A stretch of DNA of 64,000 nt from Phycisphaerales bacterium (GTDB lineage Bacteria; Planctomycetota; Phycisphaerae; UBA1845; Fen-1342): positions 1,178,001 to 1,242,000 of the forward strand of contig JADJXS010000001.1 of assembly GCA_016710275.1 (NCBI GenBank), given 5' to 3'. Positions 26,266-35,853 of this stretch are shown piece by piece; the first letter of the stretch is position 1, and the number at the start of each line of letters is the position of its first letter. The notes beneath the pieces are model-generated. The model searched no databases and had not been told where the DNA came from. It worked only from the letters and a program-made list of their open reading frames with translations. The position numbers and the translations under genes were made by a program.

Positions 26266-27618
26266 CTACGGCCCCGCGACGATTGCCGCGACGAAGAGGT
26301 CGATGTCGAAGTTGTTGAGCATTCCGTTGCCGTCGTAGTCGGCGACGAGGTCGGCGGCGATGCCGGGGTAGAGCGCTTCGTAGGCGGGGCGGTCGGTCAG
26401 CGCGAGGACGAAAGGGTCGATGTCGAAATTATTGAAGACGCCGTCGCCGTTGAGGTCGCCGCGGGTGAATGGGACGAGGGAGGTCAGGTGCCACTGAGCC
26501 GGCTCCGGCTCATCGGGGAGGGAAATCCACGCGATCCACACGGCGCCTCCGCGGGTGACGGCGACCGGGGCGAATGAGCCGTCGAAGGAATTGCGCGGCA
26601 GTTCGGGGTCGAAGTAGGTCGGGTCGAACCAGGGACCGGCGGGCACGCCCTCGGCGTTGAATAGCCGGAATCGGAGCTGGCCGGTGAGGTAGTCCTCGTC
26701 GGCGGCGAGAATCCAGCCGTCGGGGGAGATATCCAGAGCGTAGGCCGACGACAAGTTCAGCGGGTGGGCCGGCCCGAGCGGATCGCCATTTGTGGACACT
26801 CGCTGGACGACCCACGCGCCCGAAGGTTGAACCGCAACTGCAAGCAGATCACCGTCGTCCTGAAGCGCGGCGATCATGTGGAACGGCAATACGATTTCCG
26901 GCTCGAGAGTTCCGTCCACTGCGATCCAGCGCAGACAGGTGAACGACTGTGACTGTCGAGACTTCAAGTATAGCAGGCCTACGCGATCGTCGGCGGTTCG
27001 AAAGACCTTTCTGACGTAATACAAGTCCGAGGTCGTTTGTGCGGCGGCAATAGTGACAGAAGGCGATATGTGGGTCAGATCAAGCGACGCGTTGCGGAGG
27101 AACACGTTGCAGTTCGAGCATCCTGACGTTGTACCGCCCGTAAACCCGATACTTGCCCCGCTTGCGCTTGCCGTGATCATGGGCGTTCCATTGCTCCACG
27201 GGGGGCGGGCAATGTCGACCGGACCGCCGACGACGGCGCCACCCTCGTCAATCGACACGCACGCCATGTCGCCGGAGAGCCGCTGCCAGCAAATGACAGC
27301 GCCGCCGTCATGGGCGCCGATTGCCATGTAAGTGCGATCCGTAAAGTTGTGCGGAATGGGGGAGTCTTCGAGGAAGGGGTCAAGTGCGGGGGAATAGGCG
27401 GACGTGTAAAGCTGGGTGGCGGATGGCGTCAGGCCGTACAGGACGTACCCGCGCTGCTCGTTGGCGGCGATCAAATTGGTGCGCCAGTCAACCGTCATGG
27501 TGCGGGTCGAGCGAATCATTGGGATGCCGGCGTCGAGGTAAACGTCCCGGACGGTCTGTCCATACACCGAAGTTGCCCAACAGGCGACGATGGCAAGGGT
27601 GAGGGCGCGAGGGATCAT
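26266..27618 (-). CDS. Secreted dockerin-tailed protein, paralogue B
   Basis: 450 residues from ATG 27618, which overlaps the stop of a 29-codon frame (ATGA), as in paralogue A. Signal peptide MIPRALTLAIVACWATSVYG; mature start QTVRDVYLDAGIPMIRS. Shared blocks with paralogue A: HDGGAVICW, CSNCNVFL, ISPDGWILAADEDY, VTRGGAVWIAWIS, WHLTSLVPFTRGDLNGDG. The last about 70 residues, the dockerin pair, differ from A at only a few positions while the middle is much less alike. One dockerin site has FDIDLF in place of FDIDPF. An earlier in-frame start at 27651 would break the coupling and signal-peptide logic. Function unknown. Confidence 0.78.
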   Translation of the reverse strand: MIPRALTLAIVACWATSVYGQTVRDVYLDAGIPMIRSTRTMTVDWRTNLIAANEQRGYVLYGLTPSATQLYTSAYSPALDPFLEDSPIPHNFTDRTYMAIGAHDGGAVICWQRLSGDMACVSIDEGGAVVGGPVDIARPPWSNGTPMITASASGASIGFTGGTTSGCSNCNVFLRNASLDLTHISPSVTIAAAQTTSDLYYVRKVFRTADDRVGLLYLKSRQSQSFTCLRWIAVDGTLEPEIVLPFHMIAALQDDGDLLAVAVQPSGAWVVQRVSTNGDPLGPAHPLNLSSAYALDISPDGWILAADEDYLTGQLRFRLFNAEGVPAGPWFDPTYFDPELPRNSFDGSFAPVAVTRGGAVWIAWISLPDEPEPAQWHLTSLVPFTRGDLNGDGVFNNFDIDPFVLALTDRPAYEALYPGIAADLVADYDGNGMLNNFDIDLFVAAIVAGP

Positions 27619-27704
27619 CGGCAGGTCTCCCCGAAATATGTACGCAGCCATTCGGCGACGGCGAAGAAGTGCTCCCAGTCGTCGCTTGCGACGGGTGGCT
27701 CCAT
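27615..27704 (-). CDS. 29-codon conserved small frame before paralogue B
   Basis: Encodes MEPPVASDDWEHFFAVAEWL and nine more residues. It corresponds position by position to the last 29 residues of the PQQ-like protein (17667-17756), whose equivalent also begins at a methionine, and in both places its stop overlaps the following ATG. Here the rest of the PQQ-like gene is absent. It may be a coupled leader peptide or a gene fragment kept because it drives translation of the next gene. Its own ribosome site is weak. Confidence 0.45.
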   Translation of the reverse strand: MEPPVASDDWEHFFAVAEWLRTYFGETCR

Positions 27705-27905
27705 GATGCTAGCCCGGCTGCTTTCCGCGTCAAACGGGAATCTCGCAGAGTCGCCGCAGTTCCAGGTTGGGGCCGCGCTGGGCGCCGGGCGCACCAGGCG
27801 CAATCGCGCCAAGTGTTCCGGCCGGCGGCGGTCGGCTACCCCCGTCCGCCTTTACGCCCCTAAGATAGTGTGTCGTTCCGCCCGGTTTTTCCGAAGGACC
27901 GCCCG

Positions 27906-29516
27906 ATGAAGCCCGCTGTTCGACCCTGCATTCTCATCATCCGCGACGGGTGGGGCGAAAACCCGCACGCCGACCAGGATCACGCCAACGCCGTCCGGAT
28001 CGCCGCGCCGGCGGTGGACGCGCGGCTGCGCGCGACCTGCCCGTTCACGCTGATCCGCACCAGCGGGCTGGACGTCGGGCTGCCCGACGGCGTGATGGGC
28101 AACAGCGAGGTCGGGCATCAGAACATCGGGGCGGGGCGGATCGTCGATCAGGAGATCGTGCGGATCAGCAAGACCATCGCCGACGGCCGCTTTTTTCAGA
28201 ATGCCGAGCTGGTCGCGGCGGTGGAGCGCTGCAAGGCGCGCTCCAGCCGGTTGCACGTCATGGGCCTCTGCTCGGATGCGGGGGTGCACAGCGTGCTCGA
28301 GCACCTGTACGCCTGCGTCGAGCTGGCGGCGCAGCGCGGGTTGCGGCAGGTGTATGTGCACGCCATCACCGACGGGCGCGACTCCGCGCCCACCAGCGGG
28401 ATCGAGATCGTGCGGCAGGTCGAGGCGCGGCTGCGGCAGCTCGGCGTCGGACAGATTGCCAGCGTCTGCGGGCGCTACTGGGCAATGGACCGCGATGATC
28501 GCTGGCAGCGCACCGAACGCGCCTATCGGCTTTATGTGCATGGCGACGCCGAAGCCGCCCCCTCGGCGGGCGCGGCTCTGGAGCGCTACTACGCGAACCC
28601 GGTCGAGCCGACGATGCGGGGCGACGAATTTGTGTCGCCGACGGTGATCAGCGACGACGGGCTGACGCCGCGGGCGACGATCGGCGACGGCGACGCGCTG
28701 GTGTTCTTCAACTTCCGCGGCGACCGCCCGCGGCAGATCATCAAGAGCTTCGCGCTGGACACCTTTCCGTATCGCGATGCGGATCGCACCGGGACGCAGC
28801 GCGACATGGGTTTTTCCCGCGGGCCGCGGCCGGATGTGAGCATCGTCACGCTGACGGAATATGAGCGCGGGCTGCCGGTGCGGGTGGCCTTCCCCAAGCC
28901 GCCGAAGATGCAGAACATCGCCGGGGAGTTTATCAGCCGCCTGGGGCTGCGGCAGTTTCGCGCCGCGGAGACGGAGAAGTACGCGCACGTCACGTTCTTC
29001 TTCAACGACTATCGCGAGGAGCCGTTTCCGGGGGAGGAGCGGCTGCTGGTGCCGTCGCCGCAGGTGAGCACCTATGACCAGCAGCCGGAGATGTCGGCGC
29101 TGGAGCTGACGGAGGGGGTGATCGCGCGGATTCAGAGCGGCGTGGATGACGCGATCATTCTCAACTATGCGAACCCGGACATGGTGGGGCACACCGGCTC
29201 GCTGCCGGCGGCCGTGCAGGCCTGCCGCGTCGTGGATGCGTGCGTCGGGCGGGTGCTGGAGGCGATGGCGGCGCGCGGCGGGTGCGCGGTCGTAACGGCC
29301 GATCACGGCAACCTGGAGCAGATGATTGATCCGGCCACGGGCGGGCCGCACACAGCCCACACAACGTACCCGGTTCCGCTCTATGTGGTTGGGGCGGGGC
29401 TGCCGGGATCGCGGTTGCGCGAGGGCGGCCGGCTGGCGGATGTGATGCCGACGGTGCTGCACCTGATGGGCCTGGAGCCGCCGGCGGAGATGACCGGGCG
29501 GTCGTTGCTGGTGTGA
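27906..29516 (+). CDS. gpmI: 2,3-bisphosphoglycerate-independent phosphoglycerate mutase
   Basis: 536 residues; interconverts 3- and 2-phosphoglycerate in glycolysis via a phosphoserine enzyme and two Mn ions. Alkaline-phosphatase-type metal motif DGWGENP near residue 15; catalytic Ser67 in MGNSEVGHQNIGAGR; ITDGRDSAPTSG; RYWAMDRDDRW; FFNFRGDRPRQI; metal ligands in NYANPDMVGHTG and TADHGNLEQM. ATG 27906 follows GAAGGA; 12 upstream in-frame residues are not family-like. Length is slightly above the usual 510-515. The stop lies just upstream of coaE. Confidence 0.95.
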   Translation: MKPAVRPCILIIRDGWGENPHADQDHANAVRIAAPAVDARLRATCPFTLIRTSGLDVGLPDGVMGNSEVGHQNIGAGRIVDQEIVRISKTIADGRFFQNAELVAAVERCKARSSRLHVMGLCSDAGVHSVLEHLYACVELAAQRGLRQVYVHAITDGRDSAPTSGIEIVRQVEARLRQLGVGQIASVCGRYWAMDRDDRWQRTERAYRLYVHGDAEAAPSAGAALERYYANPVEPTMRGDEFVSPTVISDDGLTPRATIGDGDALVFFNFRGDRPRQIIKSFALDTFPYRDADRTGTQRDMGFSRGPRPDVSIVTLTEYERGLPVRVAFPKPPKMQNIAGEFISRLGLRQFRAAETEKYAHVTFFFNDYREEPFPGEERLLVPSPQVSTYDQQPEMSALELTEGVIARIQSGVDDAIILNYANPDMVGHTGSLPAAVQACRVVDACVGRVLEAMAARGGCAVVTADHGNLEQMIDPATGGPHTAHTTYPVPLYVVGAGLPGSRLREGGRLADVMPTVLHLMGLEPPAEMTGRSLLV

Positions 29517-29605
29517 TTTCGCGCGAATCGCGGTTAGAGGCGGGGGAATTATTCCGGTTCAGCCGGCGTTGGGGGCTTTGGGGCGTATTGGAGCAGACCT
29601 GTACG

Positions 29606-30217
29606 GTGGAACAGCGCAGGAAGCCGATAGTGGGGTTGTGTGGTGCGATCGGGGCCGGCAAGTCCCGGGTCGCGGCCGCACTCGGTGCGTTGGGATGCAA
29701 GGTCATCGACTCCGACCGGCTGAATCACGAGGTGCTGCGGCGGCCGGAAGTGCTGGAGCGGCTGCGATCGTGGTGGGGGCCGGAGGTGATTGCCCCGGAC
29801 GGTCAGCCGAACCGGCGGCGGATTGCGGAGATCATATTTTCCGATGGTGGTGAGAAGCGGCGGCTGGAGTCGCTGGTTCACCCCTTGATCGACGCGCTGC
29901 GGGCGGATAGTATTGAGCAGGCGGTTGGGGATCCCGCGATTCCCGCCGTCGTCCTGGATTCCCCGCTATTGCTTGAAAGCCAACTCGATCGCATCTGCGA
30001 CTCGGTCATATTCGTGGACGCAAGCGCTGGGGTTCGGCTGGCCCGATTGCAAGCCGCGCGCGGCTGGGATGCGGCGCAGGTGGAGTCCCGGGAGCGATGG
30101 CAGCTCCCGCCCGAAGCGAAGCGTGCGCGCGCGGATTTCGTCATTGTGAATGAGGGTACTGAGGAAGAACTGCAGTCCGCCGCGGCGGCCGTCCTGCGGG
30201 ACGTGCTGCGCCGGTGA
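29606..30217 (+). CDS. coaE: Dephospho-CoA kinase
   Basis: Last step of coenzyme A synthesis, phosphorylating the ribose 3'-OH of dephospho-CoA. P-loop GAIGAGKS at residues 13-20 from the chosen start, then VIDSDRLNHEVL, FSDGGEKRRLESLVHPLI, VVLDSPLLLES and a coupling motif RQ-like segment (SRERWQLPPEAKRARADFVI). GTG 29606 has GGAG 12 bases upstream; TTG 29588 and GTG 29513 (which would overlap the gpmI stop) are also in frame, so the N-terminus is uncertain. About 203 residues, normal for CoaE. Confidence 0.88.
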   Translation: MEQRRKPIVGLCGAIGAGKSRVAAALGALGCKVIDSDRLNHEVLRRPEVLERLRSWWGPEVIAPDGQPNRRRIAEIIFSDGGEKRRLESLVHPLIDALRADSIEQAVGDPAIPAVVLDSPLLLESQLDRICDSVIFVDASAGVRLARLQAARGWDAAQVESRERWQLPPEAKRARADFVIVNEGTEEELQSAAAAVLRDVLRR

Positions 30218-30322
30218 GAAGCGCGGCCCCGCGTTGCCCGGAGAATCGCTCCGGGTCGGGCGGCGGCCTTCGACAGCGAGTTTCACATCTGGTCTGTTTT
30301 GACGATTCGGAGTTGATGAGTC

Positions 30323-31823
<1,501 letters not shown>

Positions 31824-31846
<23 letters not shown>

Positions 31847-32240
31847 CGGGTCGGTGGCGCTCGATCAGCCGCGCGATTGACTCGCGCGGCAGAATCGCCT
31901 GCACGAACTCCCCTTCAGCGACGGTGCGCCCGCCGACCACGGCGCGCACCTCGCAGGTCAGCCTTCCGGGCGTCACGGCGGTCGCCGTCGCGCGAACGGT
32001 CACCGCGCTGCCGACGACCGCCGGCGAGCGATGATCCACGCGGATGTGCACCCCCATGCCCTCCTCGTGCGGCTCCAGGTGCGGTTCGAGTACGCGCCGG
32101 CCGGCCAATTCCATGTAGTTCACCACGGTCCACGTCGCGCAAACGGGGTGCACCGGCTCATCATCGAAGCGCGGGCACATCGGCGGCGTGACGGTGAACT
32201 CGATCTCGAAGGTCAGACCCGGAACCAGCGAAGCTTTCAT
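31824..32240 (-). CDS. Hot-dog thioesterase, FlK (fluoroacetyl-CoA thioesterase)-like
   Basis: 138 residues; ATG 32240 is preceded by GGAGGA. The layout fits the FlK-type hot-dog family: a Thr/Glu segment HPVCATWTVVNYMELAGRR, GVHIRVDHRSPAVVGSAVTV with the His of the catalytic trio, and GRLTCEVRAVVGGRTVAEGE. Family members hydrolyse acyl-CoA thioesters or are inactive binders; the substrate here is unknown. Open sequence continuing upstream to 35135 on this strand is a shadow of the two plus-strand genes. It converges on rho with overlapping 3' ends. Confidence 0.8.
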
Positions 32241-32351
32241 CCGCAATCCTCCGGCGCTGCGGCGATGCGCTCGCTCGCGGGCGCCGCGCGGCCCGCATAG
32301 AATTCCGGCATCCGCCGGGCGCTTCCCGGCGCGACCGGAGACACACCCGCG

Positions 32352-33737
32352 ATGCCCGCGATCGAGAAGATAGCCGTCATCGGGCTGGATTGCGCCGATC
32401 CCGCGCTGGTGTTCGAGCGCTGGCTTGACGACCTGCCGACGCTGCGCTCGCTGGTGCAGCGCGGCGCCTGGGGACGGCTCGAAAGCTGCATGCCGCCGAT
32501 CACCGTGCCGGCGTGGAGCTGCATGGCGACCGGGCGCGACCCGGGCGAGCTGGGCGTCTACGGCTTTCGCAACCGCGCGGATTTCAGCTACGACAAGCTG
32601 ACGATCGCCACGAACCTGGCGATTCAGGAGCCGCGCATCTGGGATCTGATGGGACGGCGCGGACTCAGCTCGATCACGGTCGGCGTGCCGCAGACGTTTC
32701 CGATCGTGTCGCCGCCCCTCGGGGCGCAGATCACCTGCTTCCTGACGCCCGGGATCGACAGCCAGTACACCCATCCGCCCGCGCTGCGCGAGGAGATTGC
32801 GGCGCTGGTCGGCGAATATCTCGTCGACGTAAAGGACTTCCGCACCGACGACAAGCAGCGCCTGCTGGACCAGATCTACGAGATGACCGAGCGCCGCTTC
32901 CGCGTCTGTGAGCATCTGCTGGCGACGCGGCCGTGGCAGCTTTTCTGGATGGTCGAGATGGGGACCGACCGCATCCATCACGGCTTCTGGCAATATATGG
33001 ATCGCGAGCATCATCGCTACGAGCCGGGGAACCCCTTTGAGAACGCGATTCACGACTACTACGTCGAACTGGATCGGCGGATCGGCGCCCTGCTTGCGCC
33101 GCTGGACCCGGCGCGGAGCGCGGTCTGGGTGGTGTCGGATCACGGCGCGAAGCGCATGGATGGCGGGTTGTGCTTCAACGACTGGCTGATCCGCGAGGGA
33201 TACCTGGTGATGAAGCCGGGCGCGACGGGCAAACGGCGCTTCGACGTCAATGAGGTGGATTGGTCGCGGACGCGCGCGTGGGGCGAGGGCGGTTACTACG
33301 GGCGGCTGTTCATCAATCGCGCCGGACGCGAGCCGTCGGGGGTGGTTCCGGCGGACCAGTACGAGGCGCTGCGTGCTGAGCTGATCCGCAAGCTGGAGGC
33401 GCTGCCCGATCATCACGGCCGTCCGATGGGCACGCGCGTGTATCGACCCGAGGACGTGTATCGCCGGGTGAACGGTGTGCCGCCGGACCTGATCGTGATC
33501 TTCGGCGATCTGCACTGGCGCAGCGTCGGAACGATCGGCAATCCGGACATCTACACCTTTGAGAATGACACCGGCCCGGACGACGCCAACCACGCCCAGA
33601 TGGGGATGCACATCCTGTGCGCTCCGGGAGTGCCGGCGGGCCGGCTGGACGCGAGCCTGTACGACGTCGCCCCGACCATCCTGACCATGCTCGATCTGCC
33701 GCAGCCGGAGGGGCTGCGCGGCCGATCGCTGGTCTGA
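32352..33737 (+). CDS. Alkaline-phosphatase-superfamily phosphodiesterase/nucleotide pyrophosphatase-like enzyme
   Basis: 461 residues, no signal peptide. Metal and nucleophile motifs of the type I phosphodiesterase branch: AVIGLDCADP (first Asp), MPPITVPAWSCMATG with Thr as probable nucleophile, MGTDRIHHGFW (Asp and His), VVSDHGAKRMDGG (Asp-His), and DANHAQMGMH (His). SLYDVAPTILTMLDLPQPEG closes the domain in the usual way. It should be a two-metal phosphoester hydrolase; the substrate is not predictable. The PPIase gene begins about 40 bp downstream. Confidence 0.85.
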   Translation: MPAIEKIAVIGLDCADPALVFERWLDDLPTLRSLVQRGAWGRLESCMPPITVPAWSCMATGRDPGELGVYGFRNRADFSYDKLTIATNLAIQEPRIWDLMGRRGLSSITVGVPQTFPIVSPPLGAQITCFLTPGIDSQYTHPPALREEIAALVGEYLVDVKDFRTDDKQRLLDQIYEMTERRFRVCEHLLATRPWQLFWMVEMGTDRIHHGFWQYMDREHHRYEPGNPFENAIHDYYVELDRRIGALLAPLDPARSAVWVVSDHGAKRMDGGLCFNDWLIREGYLVMKPGATGKRRFDVNEVDWSRTRAWGEGGYYGRLFINRAGREPSGVVPADQYEALRAELIRKLEALPDHHGRPMGTRVYRPEDVYRRVNGVPPDLIVIFGDLHWRSVGTIGNPDIYTFENDTGPDDANHAQMGMHILCAPGVPAGRLDASLYDVAPTILTMLDLPQPEGLRGRSLV

Positions 33738-33779
33738 GTTTTGGAATTCGCCCTGCGAAGCGGCCTTTGGAGCCTCCCG

Positions 33780-34718
33780 ATGAACCGCCTGCCGTCCGCG
33801 GCACTTTCGATCCTGCTGCTGTTTTTTCCGCATGTTGCCATTGCGTCGGACGCGATCGCACTGGTTAACGGCAAGCCGGTGTCGCGCGAAGCGGTGGTGA
33901 ACCTGCTGATCGAGTCGCACGGGCTGGCCGCCCTGCAGCAGATGGTGCTGCTGGAGCTGGCGCGGCAGGAGACGCAGGCGGCGGGCATCGCGGTGTCGCG
34001 CGCCGACGTGCAGCGCGAGTATGAACAGAGCGTGGAGCGGCTGCTGACCGCCGAGGCGCCCGGGGAACGGATCGAAGCGGTCGACAAGCGCCGCGTGCTC
34101 GACCTGCTGCTGGAGCAGAAGGGCATTTCGCACGCCGAGTTCATGATCAGCATGGAGCGCAACGCCCATCTGCGCAAGCTGGTCGAGAAAAACGTCGTTC
34201 TCAGCGAAGCGACGCTGCGCGAGGAATTCAGCCGCACCTACGGCGAGCGCGTCGAGGTGCGCGACATCATTGTGGCGGATTCCGCGGCGCTTTCCGCGGC
34301 GCTCGAGGCGCTGAACCGCGGCGAGGATTTCGCGCGGGTCGCCGAGCGCTTCAGCCGGCATCCGTCGGCGACACAGGGGGGGCTGCTGCCGCCGTTCTCG
34401 TTCGCGGATGACCAGATTCCGCCGCTGGTGCGCGAAGCGGCGTTTGCGCTGGCGCCGGGCGAGGTGAGCGCGCCGCTGCGCGTGGAGGAGCGCTTTCACG
34501 TGCTGCGGCTGGAGCGGCGGCTGCCGCCGGAGCACGTGCGGTTCGAGGATGTGCGGGCGGAGGTGGAGCGTTCGCTGCGGGAGCGGGTGGTGACCACTGA
34601 GATGAGCCGCCGGGCGGCGGCGTTGTTTGAGAAGGCCACCGTCAAGGTGCTGGAGCAGCGATTGCGCGAGCCGTTTGACGCACTTCGCCAGCGGGCGGCG
34701 GCGCCGTCGCGACCGTGA
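33780..34718 (+). CDS. Periplasmic parvulin-type peptidyl-prolyl isomerase (SurA/PrsA-like)
   Basis: 312 residues from ATG 33780 (GGAG 9 bases upstream). Signal peptide MNRLPSAALSILLLFFPHVA. A SurA-N-like helical part (LVNGKPVSREAVVNLLIES, AEFMISMERNAHLRKLVEKN) is followed by a parvulin domain at about 170-265: GERVEVRDIIVA, NRGEDFARVAERFSRHPSAT, GGLLPPFSFADDQIPP, FALAPGEVSAPLRVEERFHV. It assists outer-membrane or secreted protein folding. Upstream residues to 33741 lack a ribosome site and a signal sequence. Confidence 0.88.
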   Translation: MNRLPSAALSILLLFFPHVAIASDAIALVNGKPVSREAVVNLLIESHGLAALQQMVLLELARQETQAAGIAVSRADVQREYEQSVERLLTAEAPGERIEAVDKRRVLDLLLEQKGISHAEFMISMERNAHLRKLVEKNVVLSEATLREEFSRTYGERVEVRDIIVADSAALSAALEALNRGEDFARVAERFSRHPSATQGGLLPPFSFADDQIPPLVREAAFALAPGEVSAPLRVEERFHVLRLERRLPPEHVRFEDVRAEVERSLRERVVTTEMSRRAAALFEKATVKVLEQRLREPFDALRQRAAAPSRP

Positions 34719-35082
34719 GGTGCGGAGAGATTTCCGCGTTCCGTGGATGGGCGGCAATGGCCGCGTGCGAATAATGCACAACCGCACGCAGGCTACTGTT
34801 ATAAATGCGACGGTTTGTGCATCCCAACCTATTGACTTCGGGCGTTGGAAGGCGGAATATTCCACCCAGCGCAACCGGAGCGGCTCCGACTCCCCGGATG
34901 AATCGACCTCAGGATCCTGGCGCGGTCCCGGTCGTCGGCGGAGGTTGAGGCCGCGAAGACCAAACGCGAATGCTGTCTCGACTGGTCGCATCGGGGGACC
35001 GCCTGCCGGCGGTGCTGCCGAGCGCGACCTTGCCACGGTTGTCGCCGCATTCGCATGAGTGGAAAATTTCTGGAGTTTTCGA
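34719..35082. other. Intergenic region upstream of the H1-like gene
   Basis: 364 bp of visibly lower GC than its surroundings. It holds a candidate promoter (34832-34861), an earlier TATAAA at about 34800 without a good -35, and the 10-bp palindrome GGAATATTCC (34854-34863) lying over the candidate -10. No RNA gene recognised. Confidence 0.45.
34832..34861 (+). promoter_or_regulatory. Candidate sigma-70-type promoter for the H1-like gene
   Basis: TTGACT at 34832-34837 and AATATT at 34856-34861 with an 18-bp gap (or GAATAT with 17). The -10 sits inside the palindrome GGAATATTCC, which would suit an operator. It would give a leader of about 215 nt. Confidence 0.4.
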
Positions 35083-35553
35083 ATGGCCCGAAAGGGAAAA
35101 GGGGCCGGCACCGCCGGCGCTGTCCAAGGTCTCAATGCCGCACGATCCGCACTGCTTGCTCAGCGCGACCAGCTTGATCGCCGCATCGGATCGCTTGACG
35201 AGATGATCGCCGATTTCGGCGGTCTCGCTGCTCCTGCGGTGAACCGTGGGAAGCCCGGTCCCAAGTCGGGCGGCAAGCGCGGCCCCAAGCCGGGTCCGAA
35301 GAAGGCCGCTGCGCCGGCGGCCCGTGCCGGCGGTCCCAAGCCGCCGCGTCGCGGCTCGCTCAAGGAGTTCATCCTGGGCGCCATGAAACCCGACCAGGTC
35401 GCCCGCGTCGGGCACATCGCCGATGCCGTCGTGAAGATGGGCTACAAGTCGGACAACAAGACGCTGGCCAAGAGCACCGGCATCGCGATGGCCGAGATGG
35501 TCCGCAGCAAGCACCTCCGGAAGGTCGGCCGCGGGCGGTTCAAGCTCCGCTGA
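35083..35553 (+). CDS. Small basic protein, histone H1-like linker plus C-terminal helical domain
   Basis: 156 residues. N-terminal coiled segment ALLAQRDQLDRRIGSLDEMI; then a Lys/Pro/Gly/Ala-rich basic stretch (about 55-90) with KPGPKSGGKRGPKPGPKK, like eukaryotic H1 tails and bacterial H1-like proteins; then a compact domain FILGAMKPDQVARVGHIADA and SKHLRKVGRGRFKL with winged-helix character. A nucleoid-associated DNA-binding role is likely but inferred. ATG 35083 has GGAG 8 bases upstream; GTG 35059 is a weaker alternative. The gene has its own candidate promoter and a strong terminator, so it is probably a well-expressed single gene. Confidence 0.7.
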   Translation: MARKGKGAGTAGAVQGLNAARSALLAQRDQLDRRIGSLDEMIADFGGLAAPAVNRGKPGPKSGGKRGPKPGPKKAAAPAARAGGPKPPRRGSLKEFILGAMKPDQVARVGHIADAVVKMGYKSDNKTLAKSTGIAMAEMVRSKHLRKVGRGRFKLR

Positions 35554-35582
35554 TTGCCGCGACCTCGCAACGCCCAAGTGAC

Positions 35583-35651
35583 AGTGCGCCCGGATCGAGC
35601 CGGCGAGCCGCTTCGGCGGTCCGCCGGGTGTGTTCCGGGCGCACTTTGTTT
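35583..35651 (+). terminator. Rho-independent terminator of the H1-like gene
   Basis: Perfect 12-bp outer stem AGTGCGCCCGGA / TCCGGGCGCACT with a second GC hairpin inside, followed by TTGTTT. Placed 30 bp after the stop codon. Confidence 0.85.
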
Positions 35652-35853
35652 GCGCAAGAGCGAGTCGGGCCGATGTGCCGGCCTTGGAAAACCTGAATGG
35701 TCATTGACCACCGCGCGCACGGACGGTTAGGCTTTGCGGTTCCCATGGGGCAGGAGTCCTGCCGGACCGATCTTCGCGCGAGGACTTCGCCTCTGTCTCA
35801 GCCGGGCGCATGGTGCGTCGGCGACACATCGTGTTTGGAGCAAAGGAGCGAGC

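Noticed and set aside
27852..29462. 536-codon minus-strand frame opposite gpmI
   Set aside because: Shadow frame with His/Arg/Ala bias; gpmI is unmistakable on the plus strand.
32241..35135. Very long minus-strand frame continuing the thioesterase
   Set aside because: It covers the phosphodiesterase and PPIase genes on the other strand, is Arg/His-rich, and the thioesterase has its own start with GGAGGA at 32240.
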